This document shows positions 17,871 through 26,804 of a stretch of DNA of 64,000 bases, piece after piece (position 1 is the stretch's first letter; each line of letters opens with the position of its first letter). Origin of the DNA: Bog-756 sp963696495. GTDB lineage: Bacteria; Actinomycetota; Acidimicrobiia; Acidimicrobiales; RAAP-2. The stretch spans positions 930,001 to 994,000 of the forward strand of contig CAVOKJ010000002.1 of assembly GCA_963696495.1 (NCBI GenBank), read 5' to 3'. A model generated the notes under the pieces. That model ran no database searches. It was given only the letters and a program-made list of their open reading frames with translations, and was not told the DNA's origin. A program made the position numbers and the translations under genes.

Positions 17871-19433
17871 TCAACCCGATCCGGAGAGTCGTCGGCGTCG
17901 ACGCCGGTGGCGCCGCATCGACCGGTACAGCAGCGGCAGCTCGGCGGCGAGAGACTGGTATCGGGACACGTCGGCTGGCACCGGGCTGAACCGACGTCCG
18001 GCCGGAACGAGCCGGTCCACCTCGTCCAGCCGGTGCTCACCGAGGGCCACCCCGGCCATCAGTGCCATGCCGCGCAGCTGGGCGTACATGGGATCGGGAA
18101 CCTGTTCCATCTCCCGATCGAAGACGTCGGCATAGATCTGGCACCACAGCTCGCTCTGGGCGCCACCCCCGACCATCCGGACGGGGCCAAGTGACCGCTT
18201 GGCGAAGGACTCGACCGACGTGAGGAGCCACTTCGAGTTGTAGGCCACACCCTCGAGCACGCTCCGGATCACCGCGCTGGCATCCGTGGTGATCGACAGG
18301 TTGGCGAAGCCGCCCCGGGCGCCATGATCGTCCACCGGCGACCGCTCGCCGGCCAGCCACGGCATGAAGACGACCCCTCCTGAACCCGGCGCCGACGCGG
18401 CGGCACGTCGGCAGAGGTCGTCGTAGGTCATCGGTGTGGGCCCCGGGTCGACCACCGATCTGAGCCAGTCGAGGGCCTTGGCACCTGTCTCCTGATTGTT
18501 GGCGACCAGGTAGCTGTCATTGGTCAAGCCGGGAACGGTGGCGATGGAGTGGAAGATGTCCGTCCGCTTCGACGGGACCGGGCAGCTGATCCACGAGGTG
18601 GTCGACACGGCCAGGTGGGCCGCGAACGGAGCGGTGGCTCCGGCCCCGAGTGCGGCCGACTGCAGATCCGGCAGTCCCGTGATGACGACGACGTCGTCAC
18701 CCAGCCCGAGCGGGCCGGCAACCTGTGGTCGGACGGTGCCGATGATCGATCCGATGGGCAGCAGCGGCGCCAGCTTCTCTTCGGTGAGGCCCAGCCGGCC
18801 GAGCAGGGACCGGTCGTAGGCGTACAGCCCGAGCCTTCGATTGTCGGTGAGCCACGCTCCCTGCATCGAAGCGTGACTGGCCGAAGCGCGCCCCGTGAAG
18901 CACATCGTGAGGTAATCCACCGGCTCCAGGCACCAACGAGTCCTGGCGAAGAGCTCGGGTGCGGCGTGCTTGAGGTAGAGCAGATGGCCGATGGGATCGG
19001 CTCCCGTCAAGGAGGGAGCGCCGCCGGTGTGGCGGATCCAACGGGCGATGGCTGACGGCTTGTAACCGCCCAACCATCCACCGATCTGCTCGGTGACGTA
19101 GGGTCCGCCTCTCTGGTCCTGCCACGTCAGGCAGGGCCCGGTCGGGACGCCGTCAGGATCGACCGGGACCGTCGAAGCCCACTGGCCGGTGACGGCGACG
19201 GCGACCACATCGGCAGCCAGAGACGGGTCTCTTTCGAGCAGGCCGATGCACGAGCCGCAGATCAGGTCCCACCACTGCGAAGCATCCTGTGTCGCCGAGC
19301 CGTCAGGCAGGAACCGGGTGGAGGTGGCCTGATGATCCCGGGCGACAAGCGTCCCGTCCAGTGTGACAAGGCCGACTTTTGGGCCACCGGTACCGAGGTC
19401 GATGGAGAGGCAGAGCCTTCGTCCACCTCTCAC
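17871..19433 (-). CDS. FGGY-family carbohydrate kinase (xylulokinase-like)
   Basis: A 520-residue sugar kinase that phosphorylates a pentulose or polyol with ATP. LSIDLGTGGPKVGLVTLDG is the N-terminal phosphate loop, and MVGGGAQSELWCQIYADVF is the C-terminal adenosine-binding block of the family. The C-terminus is very basic (runs of Arg and His), which is unusual and may be beyond the folded domain. It is flanked by unrelated genes, so the sugar is unknown. Confidence 0.88.
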   Translation of the reverse strand: MRGGRRLCLSIDLGTGGPKVGLVTLDGTLVARDHQATSTRFLPDGSATQDASQWWDLICGSCIGLLERDPSLAADVVAVAVTGQWASTVPVDPDGVPTGPCLTWQDQRGGPYVTEQIGGWLGGYKPSAIARWIRHTGGAPSLTGADPIGHLLYLKHAAPELFARTRWCLEPVDYLTMCFTGRASASHASMQGAWLTDNRRLGLYAYDRSLLGRLGLTEEKLAPLLPIGSIIGTVRPQVAGPLGLGDDVVVITGLPDLQSAALGAGATAPFAAHLAVSTTSWISCPVPSKRTDIFHSIATVPGLTNDSYLVANNQETGAKALDWLRSVVDPGPTPMTYDDLCRRAAASAPGSGGVVFMPWLAGERSPVDDHGARGGFANLSITTDASAVIRSVLEGVAYNSKWLLTSVESFAKRSLGPVRMVGGGAQSELWCQIYADVFDREMEQVPDPMYAQLRGMALMAGVALGEHRLDEVDRLVPAGRRFSPVPADVSRYQSLAAELPLLYRSMRRHRRRRRRLSGSG

Positions 19434-19545
19434 GTTGGGTCCGGACCGCCGGTCATCGTGCCGATGGCGCGACCACGGGCGCCAGGCAGGCCACCTGTTC
19501 GGCGAACGCTCAAGTCGGCCACAGCGATCGCGGCAAGGTCCCGGA

Positions 19546-19719
19546 CTAGAGGCCGAGGCTTCGGGTCAATTGCCGTGCCACACCGTTGGACTTCGCATAG
19601 ATCTTGCGACGCGCAACCCGCTTGGCATAGGACGTCGGACCACGCTCGGCAGCCTGGAGGTTGCCCAGGTCCCTGGCTGCCCGATAGAGCTGACTCCTCA
19701 GTGATACGTGTCGGGCCAT
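19546..19719 (-). CDS. 57-residue basic conserved small protein
   Basis: A short gene read directly from the sequence: it begins MARHVSLRSQLYRAARDLG and ends in RQLTRSLGL. It is rich in Arg, Lys and Ala and probably helical. It has a very good GGAGG site 7 nt before the ATG. I recall similar small basic proteins with an SLRS-LYRAAR-LG-----GP--Y-KR start in other actinobacteria, but this memory is unverified. It lies alone between the sugar kinase and the DUF222-HNH gene. Function unknown; nucleic-acid binding is possible from charge. Confidence 0.7.
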   Translation of the reverse strand: MARHVSLRSQLYRAARDLGNLQAAERGPTSYAKRVARRKIYAKSNGVARQLTRSLGL

Positions 19720-19793
19720 CGTTCGTCCTCCACATCGTTATGCGGTAGCACACGCTCTACTGGCGATCGGTGCCGTCATCTCCACAGACAGCA

Positions 19794-19805
19794 TTGTTGC
19801 AACAA
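19794..19805. promoter_or_regulatory. 12-bp palindrome upstream of the 57-residue gene
   Basis: TTGTTGCAACAA is a perfect palindrome about 75 bp upstream of the small gene and about 75 bp beyond the end of the HNH gene. It could be an operator for the leftward small gene. There is no regulator nearby. Confidence 0.25.
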
Positions 19806-19880
19806 AACGCCACTCACTGCTGCGGATGCGCACGCCTCGACTGGATCCGAGTCCCCGAGAATCGAGTCCCGACCCTCGAC

Positions 19881-21023
19881 CTAGTCATCGGGCCTCCGCC
19901 CCCGGTTTCGAGAGCGATTGTGGAAGCCGCAGAGCATCCGACCGTTCTCCTGAGTCGTGGCCCCGCCGAGGGCGAACGGGACCACGTGGTCGACTTCGCA
20001 CGATGCGGCGGGCACGTCGCAGTAGGGATGGGCGCATTCCCGATCCCGGAGCTCGATCGCCCGCCGGGTGGCTCCTGTGAACAGCCGTGTGGTACGGCCG
20101 ACCTCGACGCGTCGTCCGGGCCCGAACACGACCCGCTCGAGGTAGGCCCCGTCGAACCAAGGAGGCAGCGAGCCCGGAGACACCGCGGTACCGTCCGCTA
20201 GTTCACAGATCCGGCCATGGATGGTGTCGTAGTCGACGAGCACACTGAACAGTGGAGCCGGACGTCGCCCGTCCTCCGGCGCGGTCCGACTGCGCGTCGC
20301 CATCTCGACCAGCGCATCAGCCCGCCGTTGCCCTCCACTACGCGCCAGGTCGGTCGAGTTCGGCTCCCGACCCAGCAGGGTCCGTGCCTCGGCCCAGTCC
20401 GCTTCGAACAACTCCTGCTCGATCCGCTCGAGCTCCCCGGCGACGATGGAACCCGAGACGGGGTCGAGGGTGATCCGGCCCAACCACATGCCACGGAAAC
20501 TGCTCTCGAGATACACGTCTCGTCGTCCCAGCCGTCGTTCGTCTGCCTCGTCAGCACCGTCGGGGTCGGCCAGCTGTTTCCAATAGGCGAGCGCCCGAAC
20601 GAAGGAGTCGTAGCGCAGGGTACTTCCCTGCATCACCAACATCTCTTCATCACGGACCAGGGCAGCTTCGGTGGCGTCGACACGGAGCGTCGCAATGGCA
20701 TCGACCTGATCAGCCGTGATGGCCCCGTCGGCCCACGCCCGTCCACATGCCGGAAGACGGCGGAGCTCGCGCCCCCTCCGGACCAGCCGCCGAGCACGGG
20801 CCCTCGGTAGCCGGCATCGGGCAACAAGCCAGGCGGCGGCACTACGTGCTCCGTCGGGCTCCCAATTGCCTGACGTGTCGAATGCAGCGGTCGCTGCGGT
20901 GGTGAAGGCCTCGAGGCGGGCGAGGTGACGATGCAGTGCTTCGACCGATTCGACGTCGGCGAAGGCCACCGGATCTGACCCGCCCAGCTGTTCGATCACC
21001 CGTGATAGGTCGTCCAGAACCAC
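19881..21023 (-). CDS. DUF222 and HNH endonuclease domain protein
   Basis: A 380-residue protein of the DUF222-HNH family, abundant in multiple copies in actinobacteria. The helical DUF222 part covers about residues 25-290. The C-terminal HNH finger reads RDRECAHPYCDVP, then CEVDHVVPFALGG and CGFHNRSRN, with the metal-binding Cys pairs and the catalytic DH intact. Such genes often accompany intron-like or mobile sequences, but none is visible at this locus. Activity is expected but unproven. Confidence 0.88.
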   Translation of the reverse strand: MVLDDLSRVIEQLGGSDPVAFADVESVEALHRHLARLEAFTTAATAAFDTSGNWEPDGARSAAAWLVARCRLPRARARRLVRRGRELRRLPACGRAWADGAITADQVDAIATLRVDATEAALVRDEEMLVMQGSTLRYDSFVRALAYWKQLADPDGADEADERRLGRRDVYLESSFRGMWLGRITLDPVSGSIVAGELERIEQELFEADWAEARTLLGREPNSTDLARSGGQRRADALVEMATRSRTAPEDGRRPAPLFSVLVDYDTIHGRICELADGTAVSPGSLPPWFDGAYLERVVFGPGRRVEVGRTTRLFTGATRRAIELRDRECAHPYCDVPAASCEVDHVVPFALGGATTQENGRMLCGFHNRSRNRGRRPDD

Positions 21024-21078
21024 GTGGACATCGAATCACCCGGGTGTGACAGCCGAGGATCCATGTCCCGGTGATGCG

Positions 21079-21246
21079 CTAACCGGCGCGCAGCTGACGA
21101 GAATCCCAGTCGGACCAGTCCATGTCGCACGATCGGCAGCGCCAGCTGGCGCCGCCACCGGCGGTCCGGCCTCCGCGCACGATCAGCTTCGGGACCTCGC
21201 GGGAGGCGCAGTGGGGACAGATTCGAAACACTTCCGGCTCGTTCAT
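21079..21246 (-). CDS. small zinc-ribbon protein
   Basis: A 55-residue protein with two CxxC knuckles: ICPHC near residue 10 and WRCRSC near residue 38, separated by a basic loop with VPKLIVRGG. The ATG at 21246 has GGAGG 7 nt upstream, so it is preferred to the upstream in-frame start at 21348. It may bind nucleic acid or a protein partner. It lies upstream of the DUF222-HNH gene on the same strand. Confidence 0.65.
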   Translation of the reverse strand: MNEPEVFRICPHCASREVPKLIVRGGRTAGGGASWRCRSCDMDWSDWDSRQLRAG

Positions 21247-21459
21247 TCGCCGACCTCCGACTCGGTGGCTATGTACGGTTCCATCGACAGTGTCGCGGAA
21301 ATCTTGAGCAGACCGCCCGCGGAATGGTGCCCATACCGACCTGTTCATCCAGAATTCGCCCTACGTTCACCTGGAGGTGCCGGGTGCCGGGTGCCGATCC
21401 GCGATCGGCGTGAACCATCTCCTGGCTCCTCCCGGCGCGAGCGGCCTAGGGTCGATCCC

Positions 21460-22305
21460 GTGACCGAATCCCAACCGGCCAGCTCCGACATCCCACTCTC
21501 CGACCTGTCACCCCCGGAAAAGGCCGCACGCAGCGGGAGCTTCGGAGCGGTGGCCTCACACTACGAACGATTTCGACCAGGACCTCCGGCGGCCGCCGTC
21601 GATTGGTTCCTACCGGGGACCGTCGACCGAGTCGTGGACATCGGGGCGGGAACCGGTGCGCTCACCAGGATGCTGGTCGACAAGGCACGGGACGTGGTGG
21701 CGGTCGAGCCTGACGATCGGATGCGATCCGTCCTCGTCGAGCGGGTTCCCGCCGCGACCGCAGTCGCGGGCCGTGGCGAATCGATCCCTCTAGGGGATCG
21801 GTGCGCAGACGCCGTGCTCGCCTCTGCCTCGTGGCACTGGATGGACCCGATCCCGACACTCCGTGAGGTACGACGCGTCCTCAGGCCAGATGGCTTCCTC
21901 GGCGCTGTCTGGACCGGTCCCGATCCCGACGGACCGTTCATGGCACAGGCCCGGGAGCTACTCGGCCGCCAACCGGCCGAGGGCACCGAGGATCCCCTAA
22001 GCGTGACCACGCACATTCTGAGCGATGCGCTCCGACCGGCGTCGACACTCCAGATCCCGGATGGCCAGTCATTCTCGCAGCCGGATCATGAGTCCTTCAC
22101 CTGGGACATTCCCCTGGACGCCGACGAGTTGATCGGGTTGCTCGGCACCTTGAGCTGGGTCATCACCATGCCGGAGGATTCACGCCAACTGGTGTTCACC
22201 GAAGCTCGTCGGTTGTTGCGGGAGCTACTGGGCATCGAAGGTGAGGTGACCGTCGATGTGGCGTTCAGGTCAGATTGCTGGCGCTCGCGCCTGACCACTG
22301 GATGA
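21460..22305 (+). CDS. class I SAM-dependent methyltransferase
   Basis: A 281-residue cytoplasmic methyltransferase of the Methyltransf_11 type. The SAM motif VVDIGAGTGALTRML is at about residues 54-68; VVAVEPDDRM and the SASWHWMDP block follow. The GTG at 21460 has TAGGGT 7 nt upstream and is probably leaderless. The open frame extends back to 21046, but that part overlaps the zinc-ribbon gene and is not family-like. Substrate unknown. Confidence 0.85.
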   Translation: MTESQPASSDIPLSDLSPPEKAARSGSFGAVASHYERFRPGPPAAAVDWFLPGTVDRVVDIGAGTGALTRMLVDKARDVVAVEPDDRMRSVLVERVPAATAVAGRGESIPLGDRCADAVLASASWHWMDPIPTLREVRRVLRPDGFLGAVWTGPDPDGPFMAQARELLGRQPAEGTEDPLSVTTHILSDALRPASTLQIPDGQSFSQPDHESFTWDIPLDADELIGLLGTLSWVITMPEDSRQLVFTEARRLLRELLGIEGEVTVDVAFRSDCWRSRLTTG

Positions 22306-22434
22306 CAACGGGCTGAGCGCCGACACACATCGAGAGTCGAGCGAACGGGCCGACCGGAGAAGACCCGTCGGGCGAGTCGGAGGACGGCTTCGGCGGGGTT
22401 CCGCAACGACCGAACCGATACCCGGCTCCCCAGC

Positions 22435-22462
22435 TTGACCGGGACCGGGGCGTTGCTACGGT
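22435..22462 (+). promoter_or_regulatory. promoter of the universal stress protein gene, leaderless
   Basis: TTGACC (22435-22440) and TACGGT (22457-22462) are separated by 16 bp. A start of transcription 7 nt after the -10 falls exactly on the A of the ATG at 22469, so the transcript should have no 5' leader. Confidence 0.6.
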
Positions 22463-22468
22463 GGACGG

Positions 22469-22942
22469 ATGCCACCTACGATCCTGTTGTGCACGGACGG
22501 ATCTGACGATGCGCTGCGGGCCATCACCGCCGGACTCGACCTGGTCGGTCGCCATGGCCGACTGGTGCTGGTCACCGTGACGAGCGCCCCCGATGCGGAG
22601 GTGCTCGTGGGCAGCGGGCACGCTGGAGCCGAGCTCACGCTGGAGGAATACAACCAGGCGGTCACCGCCGCCCAGCAGAACGCCGATTCGACCATCACCG
22701 GGGCGAAGGAGACACTGGGAATCCCCGACGCCGAGGTTCGACTGCTGAAGGGTGATCCCGGGCCGGCGATCTGCCAGCTCGCGACCGAGCTGTCCGCACA
22801 AGCGATCATCATCGGATCACGGGGTCGAGGACGATTCAGACGGGCGTTGCTCGGCTCGGTCTCGGATCACGTCATCCGCCATGCGCCGTGCAGCGTGATC
22901 GTGACCGGCGCACCGCACCCGGAGCCCAGGGGCGCCGGCTGA
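22469..22942 (+). CDS. universal stress protein, UspA family
   Basis: A 157-residue single-domain Usp. ILLCTDGSDDALRAI is the first strand and loop, and GSRGRGRFRRALLGSVSDHV near the end matches the G-2x-G-9x-G-S/T nucleotide-binding motif, so it probably binds ATP. No Shine-Dalgarno site; see the promoter entry. It stands alone between methyltransferase genes. Confidence 0.9.
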   Translation: MPPTILLCTDGSDDALRAITAGLDLVGRHGRLVLVTVTSAPDAEVLVGSGHAGAELTLEEYNQAVTAAQQNADSTITGAKETLGIPDAEVRLLKGDPGPAICQLATELSAQAIIIGSRGRGRFRRALLGSVSDHVIRHAPCSVIVTGAPHPEPRGAG

Positions 22943-23009
22943 TCGACGGGGCTGTCCGATGGGGTCGAGGTGGTGGTCCGGGAGGGCGCCTGAGGGGCAG
23001 AATCCGACG

Positions 23010-23744
23010 GTGAGCCAGTACACCTTCGGCGACGACCGACCTGCCCTCGAGCGACTTCGTCTGGTGGCTGCAGCCTACGAGCCGGTGTCCTCGGCGTTTC
23101 TGGCTGCCAACTCCCCCGCAACCGTCGACGTGGCCCTCGACCTCGGATGTGGACCGGCGTTCAGCACGCAGCTCCTCGCAGAGGTCTGCGCCCCGGGGAC
23201 GCTCATCGGCGTCGACTCCTCGGCGGAGTTCCTCGAGTCCGCCAGAGGGCGGCTCCCGAAGGCCCAGTTCGTCCGACACGACGTGACGGCGACTCCACTA
23301 CCCGGTTCTCCGGCTCGATTGCTCTACTCCCGGCTCCTCCTGGCCCACCTTCCCGACCCAGCCGCCGTGGTCGGCCGTTGGCTGAGCCAGCTACAGCCCG
23401 ACGGGGTCCTGTTGATTGAGGACCTCGACGAGGTCCTCAATCCTCCCGGGCCACTGTGCCGGTACGAGGAAGTGTCGACCAGGATCGTCCACACCGGGCA
23501 CGGTTCGATGTACGGCGGGGCCGCCCTGGCCCACTTGGGGGGCGAGACCCACCCGGTCACGGTGCCGGGATCCCTGGCGGCCAGGATCTACCTCTTCAAC
23601 GTCCGTCGCTGGCTCCGTTCACCTGCCGCTTCGGTCCCCGAGGAGGGCCTGGAGGAACTGGAGCAGGGCCTGATGGGACTGGTCAGGGACGACCGGGGCG
23701 ACACGGTCACCTGGGTCGTCCGCCAGCTCGCCATCTGCGCCTGA
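23010..23744 (+). CDS. class I SAM-dependent methyltransferase
   Basis: A 244-residue methyltransferase. ALDLGCGPAFSTQLL is the SAM-binding motif I and LIGVDSSAEFL motif II. The stretch LLYSRLLLAHLPDPAAVVGRW fits the UbiE/Methyltransf_25 group. The GTG at 23010 is chosen because homology begins there and CAGAAT lies 6 nt upstream; the frame opens at 22959. It converges with the next methyltransferase, 11 nt apart. Substrate unknown. Confidence 0.85.
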   Translation: MSQYTFGDDRPALERLRLVAAAYEPVSSAFLAANSPATVDVALDLGCGPAFSTQLLAEVCAPGTLIGVDSSAEFLESARGRLPKAQFVRHDVTATPLPGSPARLLYSRLLLAHLPDPAAVVGRWLSQLQPDGVLLIEDLDEVLNPPGPLCRYEEVSTRIVHTGHGSMYGGAALAHLGGETHPVTVPGSLAARIYLFNVRRWLRSPAASVPEEGLEELEQGLMGLVRDDRGDTVTWVVRQLAICA

Positions 23745-23755
23745 AGCCGTCGGGA

Positions 23756-24541
23756 TCACCCCGGCTTGCGCGCCCACGCCGACACCATCGGCGAGGTCGC
23801 CAGATCGAGCTTTCCGGAGCCGACGGTGGCAAGGTGCCGCTCGATCTCTTCGTCGGTCGCCAGTCCCTCGGCGGTCAGAACCCCGCGGATCTGCTCGACG
23901 GTCGCCCGTTCCAGCTCGGTGCACGCCCGGCCGCCCATCGGGAAGTAGGCGTCGGAGTGCACGTCGACCATTCCGGCGTTCCGCAACAGCCTCGGCAGCT
24001 TGCGCCCGAAGGCAAGATCGACACCCCGACCTGCCATCACGGTCCTGAACGCCAGCTTCAGCTTGTTGGCGAGCGCCTCCTCGGGTCCGGATTCATCCGG
24101 ACAGACCAGGGGCTGCAAACCGGGATCTGCCTCCTCCAGGAGCAGCCAACCACCTGGTCGCAGTGCAGTGATCATCGTGGAGAGAGCCTCGGCCCGTTCT
24201 GGGACATGCACCAGCACCAAACGGGCATGGACCAGGTCGAAGAGACCGTCCGGAGCCGGCTCCGTGCCGATGTCGTGCTGGCGGACCTCGTAGGCGGCGT
24301 GGTCGGGCTCGAGCCACGAGGTGTCGATGTCGGTCGCCAGCACGTACCCGCCAGTCAGCTCGGCAATCCGAGCGGGGACGTTCGGGCCACCCGCCCCCAC
24401 CTCCCACACCCGCCACCCGGGTGCCAGCCCGAGTGCTGCCAGGTGGCGAAACGTCGAGGTGTCGAACAACTGCGAGAGGGCATCGAAACGGTCGCCTGCT
24501 TCGGCCTGCTGGTTGTCGAGCAGGTAGCGATGTCGAGCCAT
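23756..24541 (-). CDS. class I SAM-dependent methyltransferase
   Basis: A 261-residue methyltransferase with VWEVGAGGPNVPARIAEL as motif I, VLATDIDTSWLE as motif II and LVHARLVLVHVPER as the post-I helix. ATG at 24541 is preceded by TAGGAT at 7 nt, again a leaderless arrangement; the longer frame to 24703 is not supported. Convergent with the preceding methyltransferase. Substrate unknown, perhaps a small natural product or a lipid. Confidence 0.85.
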   Translation of the reverse strand: MARHRYLLDNQQAEAGDRFDALSQLFDTSTFRHLAALGLAPGWRVWEVGAGGPNVPARIAELTGGYVLATDIDTSWLEPDHAAYEVRQHDIGTEPAPDGLFDLVHARLVLVHVPERAEALSTMITALRPGGWLLLEEADPGLQPLVCPDESGPEEALANKLKLAFRTVMAGRGVDLAFGRKLPRLLRNAGMVDVHSDAYFPMGGRACTELERATVEQIRGVLTAEGLATDEEIERHLATVGSGKLDLATSPMVSAWARKPG

Positions 24542-24802
24542 GCCCTGAATCCTATGGAGACATTCCCCGACGGCGCGCCCAGTTCGGGCAGTTGAGGCAT
24601 TCGTGGACCCGTCGGGGGGCGTCACCGGCCCTCTGCGGATCAGCGCGGTCGGCGACCCCGCTCTTGTCCGTGTGCCGGCAGGCGGGGAGGCCGGCGAGGC
24701 CACGGGTCGTCGGACAGACGGCCCCCGGGGCTACGGGAGGTGCGGGGCACCGGCAAGATCGATGATGGCGATGAACCCACACTTCCGCCATGGGTGGCTT
24801 CC

Positions 24803-25192
24803 TCAGGTGAGAGTCGGGCTTCGGTCGGACGCATGCCGGCGAGCCTCGAGATCCCCACAGACGAAGACGAGTGCCAGCCCAGCGGCGGCCAGGGCGTCTC
24901 GCTTCCCGATCGACCGGAGGCTGGCGAGACTGACAACGGTGTCCAGCGTGTCGCTGGCCATCGCCGCCGAGATCCAGCGACGCTCATCGTCCACCGCCCC
25001 TGCTCCGGCGGCCGCCACGGTTCCGAGGCCGATGACGAGGTCTCGGATACCGATCGTCCTCATCAGCAGCAAGGATGCCGCGGACGGTTCGTCGTTGCCG
25101 GCCAAGCGCATCGGTGCCCCGGGTGCCGCGACCAGCACCACCCCCACCAGGGCTCGAAGCCAGCCCATCGTTTGACCGCGCACGATTCCCAC
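24803..25192 (-). CDS. small DUF4267-like membrane protein
   Basis: A 129-residue protein with three or four hydrophobic segments: WLRALVGVVLVAAPG, TIGIRDLVIGLGTVAAAGAGA, ASDTLDTVVSLASL and DALAAAGLALVFVCGDL. The alternating GIRD and D--DT pattern resembles DUF4267. The GTG at 25192 has TACGCT 6 nt before it and is probably leaderless; ATG at 25168 is an alternative. Membrane location is clear, function unknown. The 261-bp space to its left (24542-24802) shows no convincing gene. Confidence 0.6.
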   Translation of the reverse strand: MGIVRGQTMGWLRALVGVVLVAAPGAPMRLAGNDEPSAASLLLMRTIGIRDLVIGLGTVAAAGAGAVDDERRWISAAMASDTLDTVVSLASLRSIGKRDALAAAGLALVFVCGDLEARRHASDRSPTLT

Positions 25193-25447
25193 GGTCGAAG
25201 CGTAGTCAGGCCGGGCGCCCCGGACATTCCCCGCTCCGACGACGTCGTACCCCTCCGCCGAGGCGCCGCCCACATGAACTGGGCGTGTCCGAACGCTGAA
25301 CCTTTCGCGAACTACCCGATTGGTCACAGAGGAACCCGGCTCTGCGTGCGATGCTCAGACCGCCTCACGGAGTTGGCCATCGGTGAATTCAGTTCGATCG
25401 GATTTTCGAATCAAGACCCGAACCGTCATCAGTTCGCGAAGGATGTG

Positions 25448-25669
25448 ATGTCAGTGTCGCCGGAACAGGGACCGATGCATGAGGATCGCTGGACTGTCCA
25501 CACTCCGCTGTCCATCCGACAGGCGCTCCGGCTCGGCACCATGACGGACGCCGACGCCCGGAAACTACTCGTCGCCTGGGGCGAGTCCGAAGGGGACATC
25601 CAGTCTGCGCTGAACTCGGGTGGCTGGTCCTGGTCCACCGGCAGCCGCCCGCCACGAAGGCCCCGGTAG
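25448..25669 (+). CDS. hypothetical short protein
   Basis: A 73-residue candidate. The part from MHEDRWTVHTPLSIRQALRL through DADARKLLVAWGESEGDIQ has protein-like amphipathic spacing, whereas the longer upstream frame does not. ATG at 25475 (preceded by CAGGGA) may be the real start. I do not recognise the family, and the C-terminus is low-complexity and basic. Confidence 0.35.
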   Translation: MSVSPEQGPMHEDRWTVHTPLSIRQALRLGTMTDADARKLLVAWGESEGDIQSALNSGGWSWSTGSRPPRRPR

Positions 25670-25781
25670 CCGAATGGATTGACGGTCGAAGTGCGGCGGA
25701 CCACTTCGCGAACTATTCATCTTGCCGTCATTGGTCGTTCAGCTCCGTCCGGCAGACTGACGAAGGGCGATCAGAAGGATC

Positions 25782-26498
25782 GTGGTGTCGGGAAGGGTCG
25801 GTCGGGTGCGGCGATTACTTGGGATCGCGGGCGGCATCATCGTAGTGACGATCTACGGGCTCTTGGCCGGGATGACGCCGGTGGGCGCGGCAACAGCGCC
25901 GACACCCGGTGCCCTCGCTGTGACGAGCACGACCGGTGCCGCCACGAGCACGAGCAGTTCGACAGAGCCCGTTTCGACGACCACCACGGCCTCCTGCACG
26001 AACGCTGGGACGACGACCACTACGGCCCCGTCGAGCTCGACGAGCTCGACGTCCAGTACGACGACCAGCTCGAGCTCGACGGAATCCACCTCGAGTACGA
26101 CCAGCACGAGCTCGAGTACGTCGACCAGCTCGAGCTCCACAAGCTCGACGTCGACGACCGACGATCCCGATTCGACGACCACCACGACCGGAGCCGGCTC
26201 GACGACCACGACGACGGGGGTGGCCCTCTCGACCACGTCCACCACCTCGGCTTGCCCGACTCCGACCGGCGCATCTGTACCGTCCGATGTCGCGGCGACA
26301 ACTGCCTCCACAACACCCACGTCGGCAGGTTCTTCCAGCGGAACTGCCTCATCTCCCACCTCCGCGGCACTCGCCTTCACCGGCAACGGGCCCTACGCCC
26401 GACCGCTCGCCGGCGTGGGCATCACCCTCGTGGCGCTCGGAGCGGTCTCTCGCCGGTGGCTGCGAAGGCGCCGAGCGAGGCACGCCGACTCCCTCTGA
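25782..26498 (+). CDS. secreted Ser/Thr-rich protein with LAFTG sortase signal
   Basis: A 238-residue exported protein. A signal peptide (about residues 1-38, ending GAATA) is followed by about 150 residues of almost pure Ser and Thr, a mucin-like stalk likely to be O-glycosylated. The C-terminus has LAFTG (residues 197-201), a hydrophobic helix and then an Arg-rich tail, a complete cell-wall sorting signal of the LAxTG type used by actinobacterial class E sortases. No sortase is in the window. Coding DNA is a simple run of AGCTCGACG-like triplets, prone to length change. Confidence 0.8.
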   Translation: MVSGRVGRVRRLLGIAGGIIVVTIYGLLAGMTPVGAATAPTPGALAVTSTTGAATSTSSSTEPVSTTTTASCTNAGTTTTTAPSSSTSSTSSTTTSSSSTESTSSTTSTSSSTSTSSSSTSSTSTTDDPDSTTTTTGAGSTTTTTGVALSTTSTTSACPTPTGASVPSDVAATTASTTPTSAGSSSGTASSPTSAALAFTGNGPYARPLAGVGITLVALGAVSRRWLRRRRARHADSL

Positions 26499-26561
26499 CA
26501 TCGGCGTCCGGCCTGGCCAACGGGGCGACCCGAAGACGAACAGGCGCGTCGCTGGCCTCGG

Positions 26562-26756
26562 ATGGCGTCAACGAGGCTGATCCACGTCCGGGTTGCGGCC
26601 ACCGAAGCGGCGCACGCGGCATGGAGCGCACCGGGAGCCGGGTTCCTGACGCCATCGGAACAACACGAGGCCGATCTCCATTGCTACATTCGCGATCCAG
26701 ATGGCCGTCTGAACGACCTGGCCGAGCCACCGCAGGTCGATTCTCCAGCCACCTGA
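26562..26756 (+). pseudogene. C-terminal relic of a VOC/glyoxalase-family protein
   Basis: The 64-codon frame encodes IHVRVAATEAAHAAWSAPGA, then GFLTPSEQHEADLHCYIRDP, then DGRLNDLAEP. This matches the last beta-alpha-beta module of glyoxalase/bleomycin-resistance-type VOC proteins, where the CYIRDPDG strand supplies the final metal ligand; the ligand Glu position reads N/D here. The N-terminal half of the fold is absent upstream. The gene is probably truncated and dead. Confidence 0.55.
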
Positions 26757-26804
26757 TCCTCGAGCACCTCGGACCACGACCGACCGGACGAGCACCTACC
26801 AACG

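Noticed and set aside
24552..24791. 79-codon minus-strand frame ending in HECLNCPNWARRRG
   Set aside because: Cys residues are not arranged as a clear zinc motif, there is no ribosome site and the rest is low-complexity.
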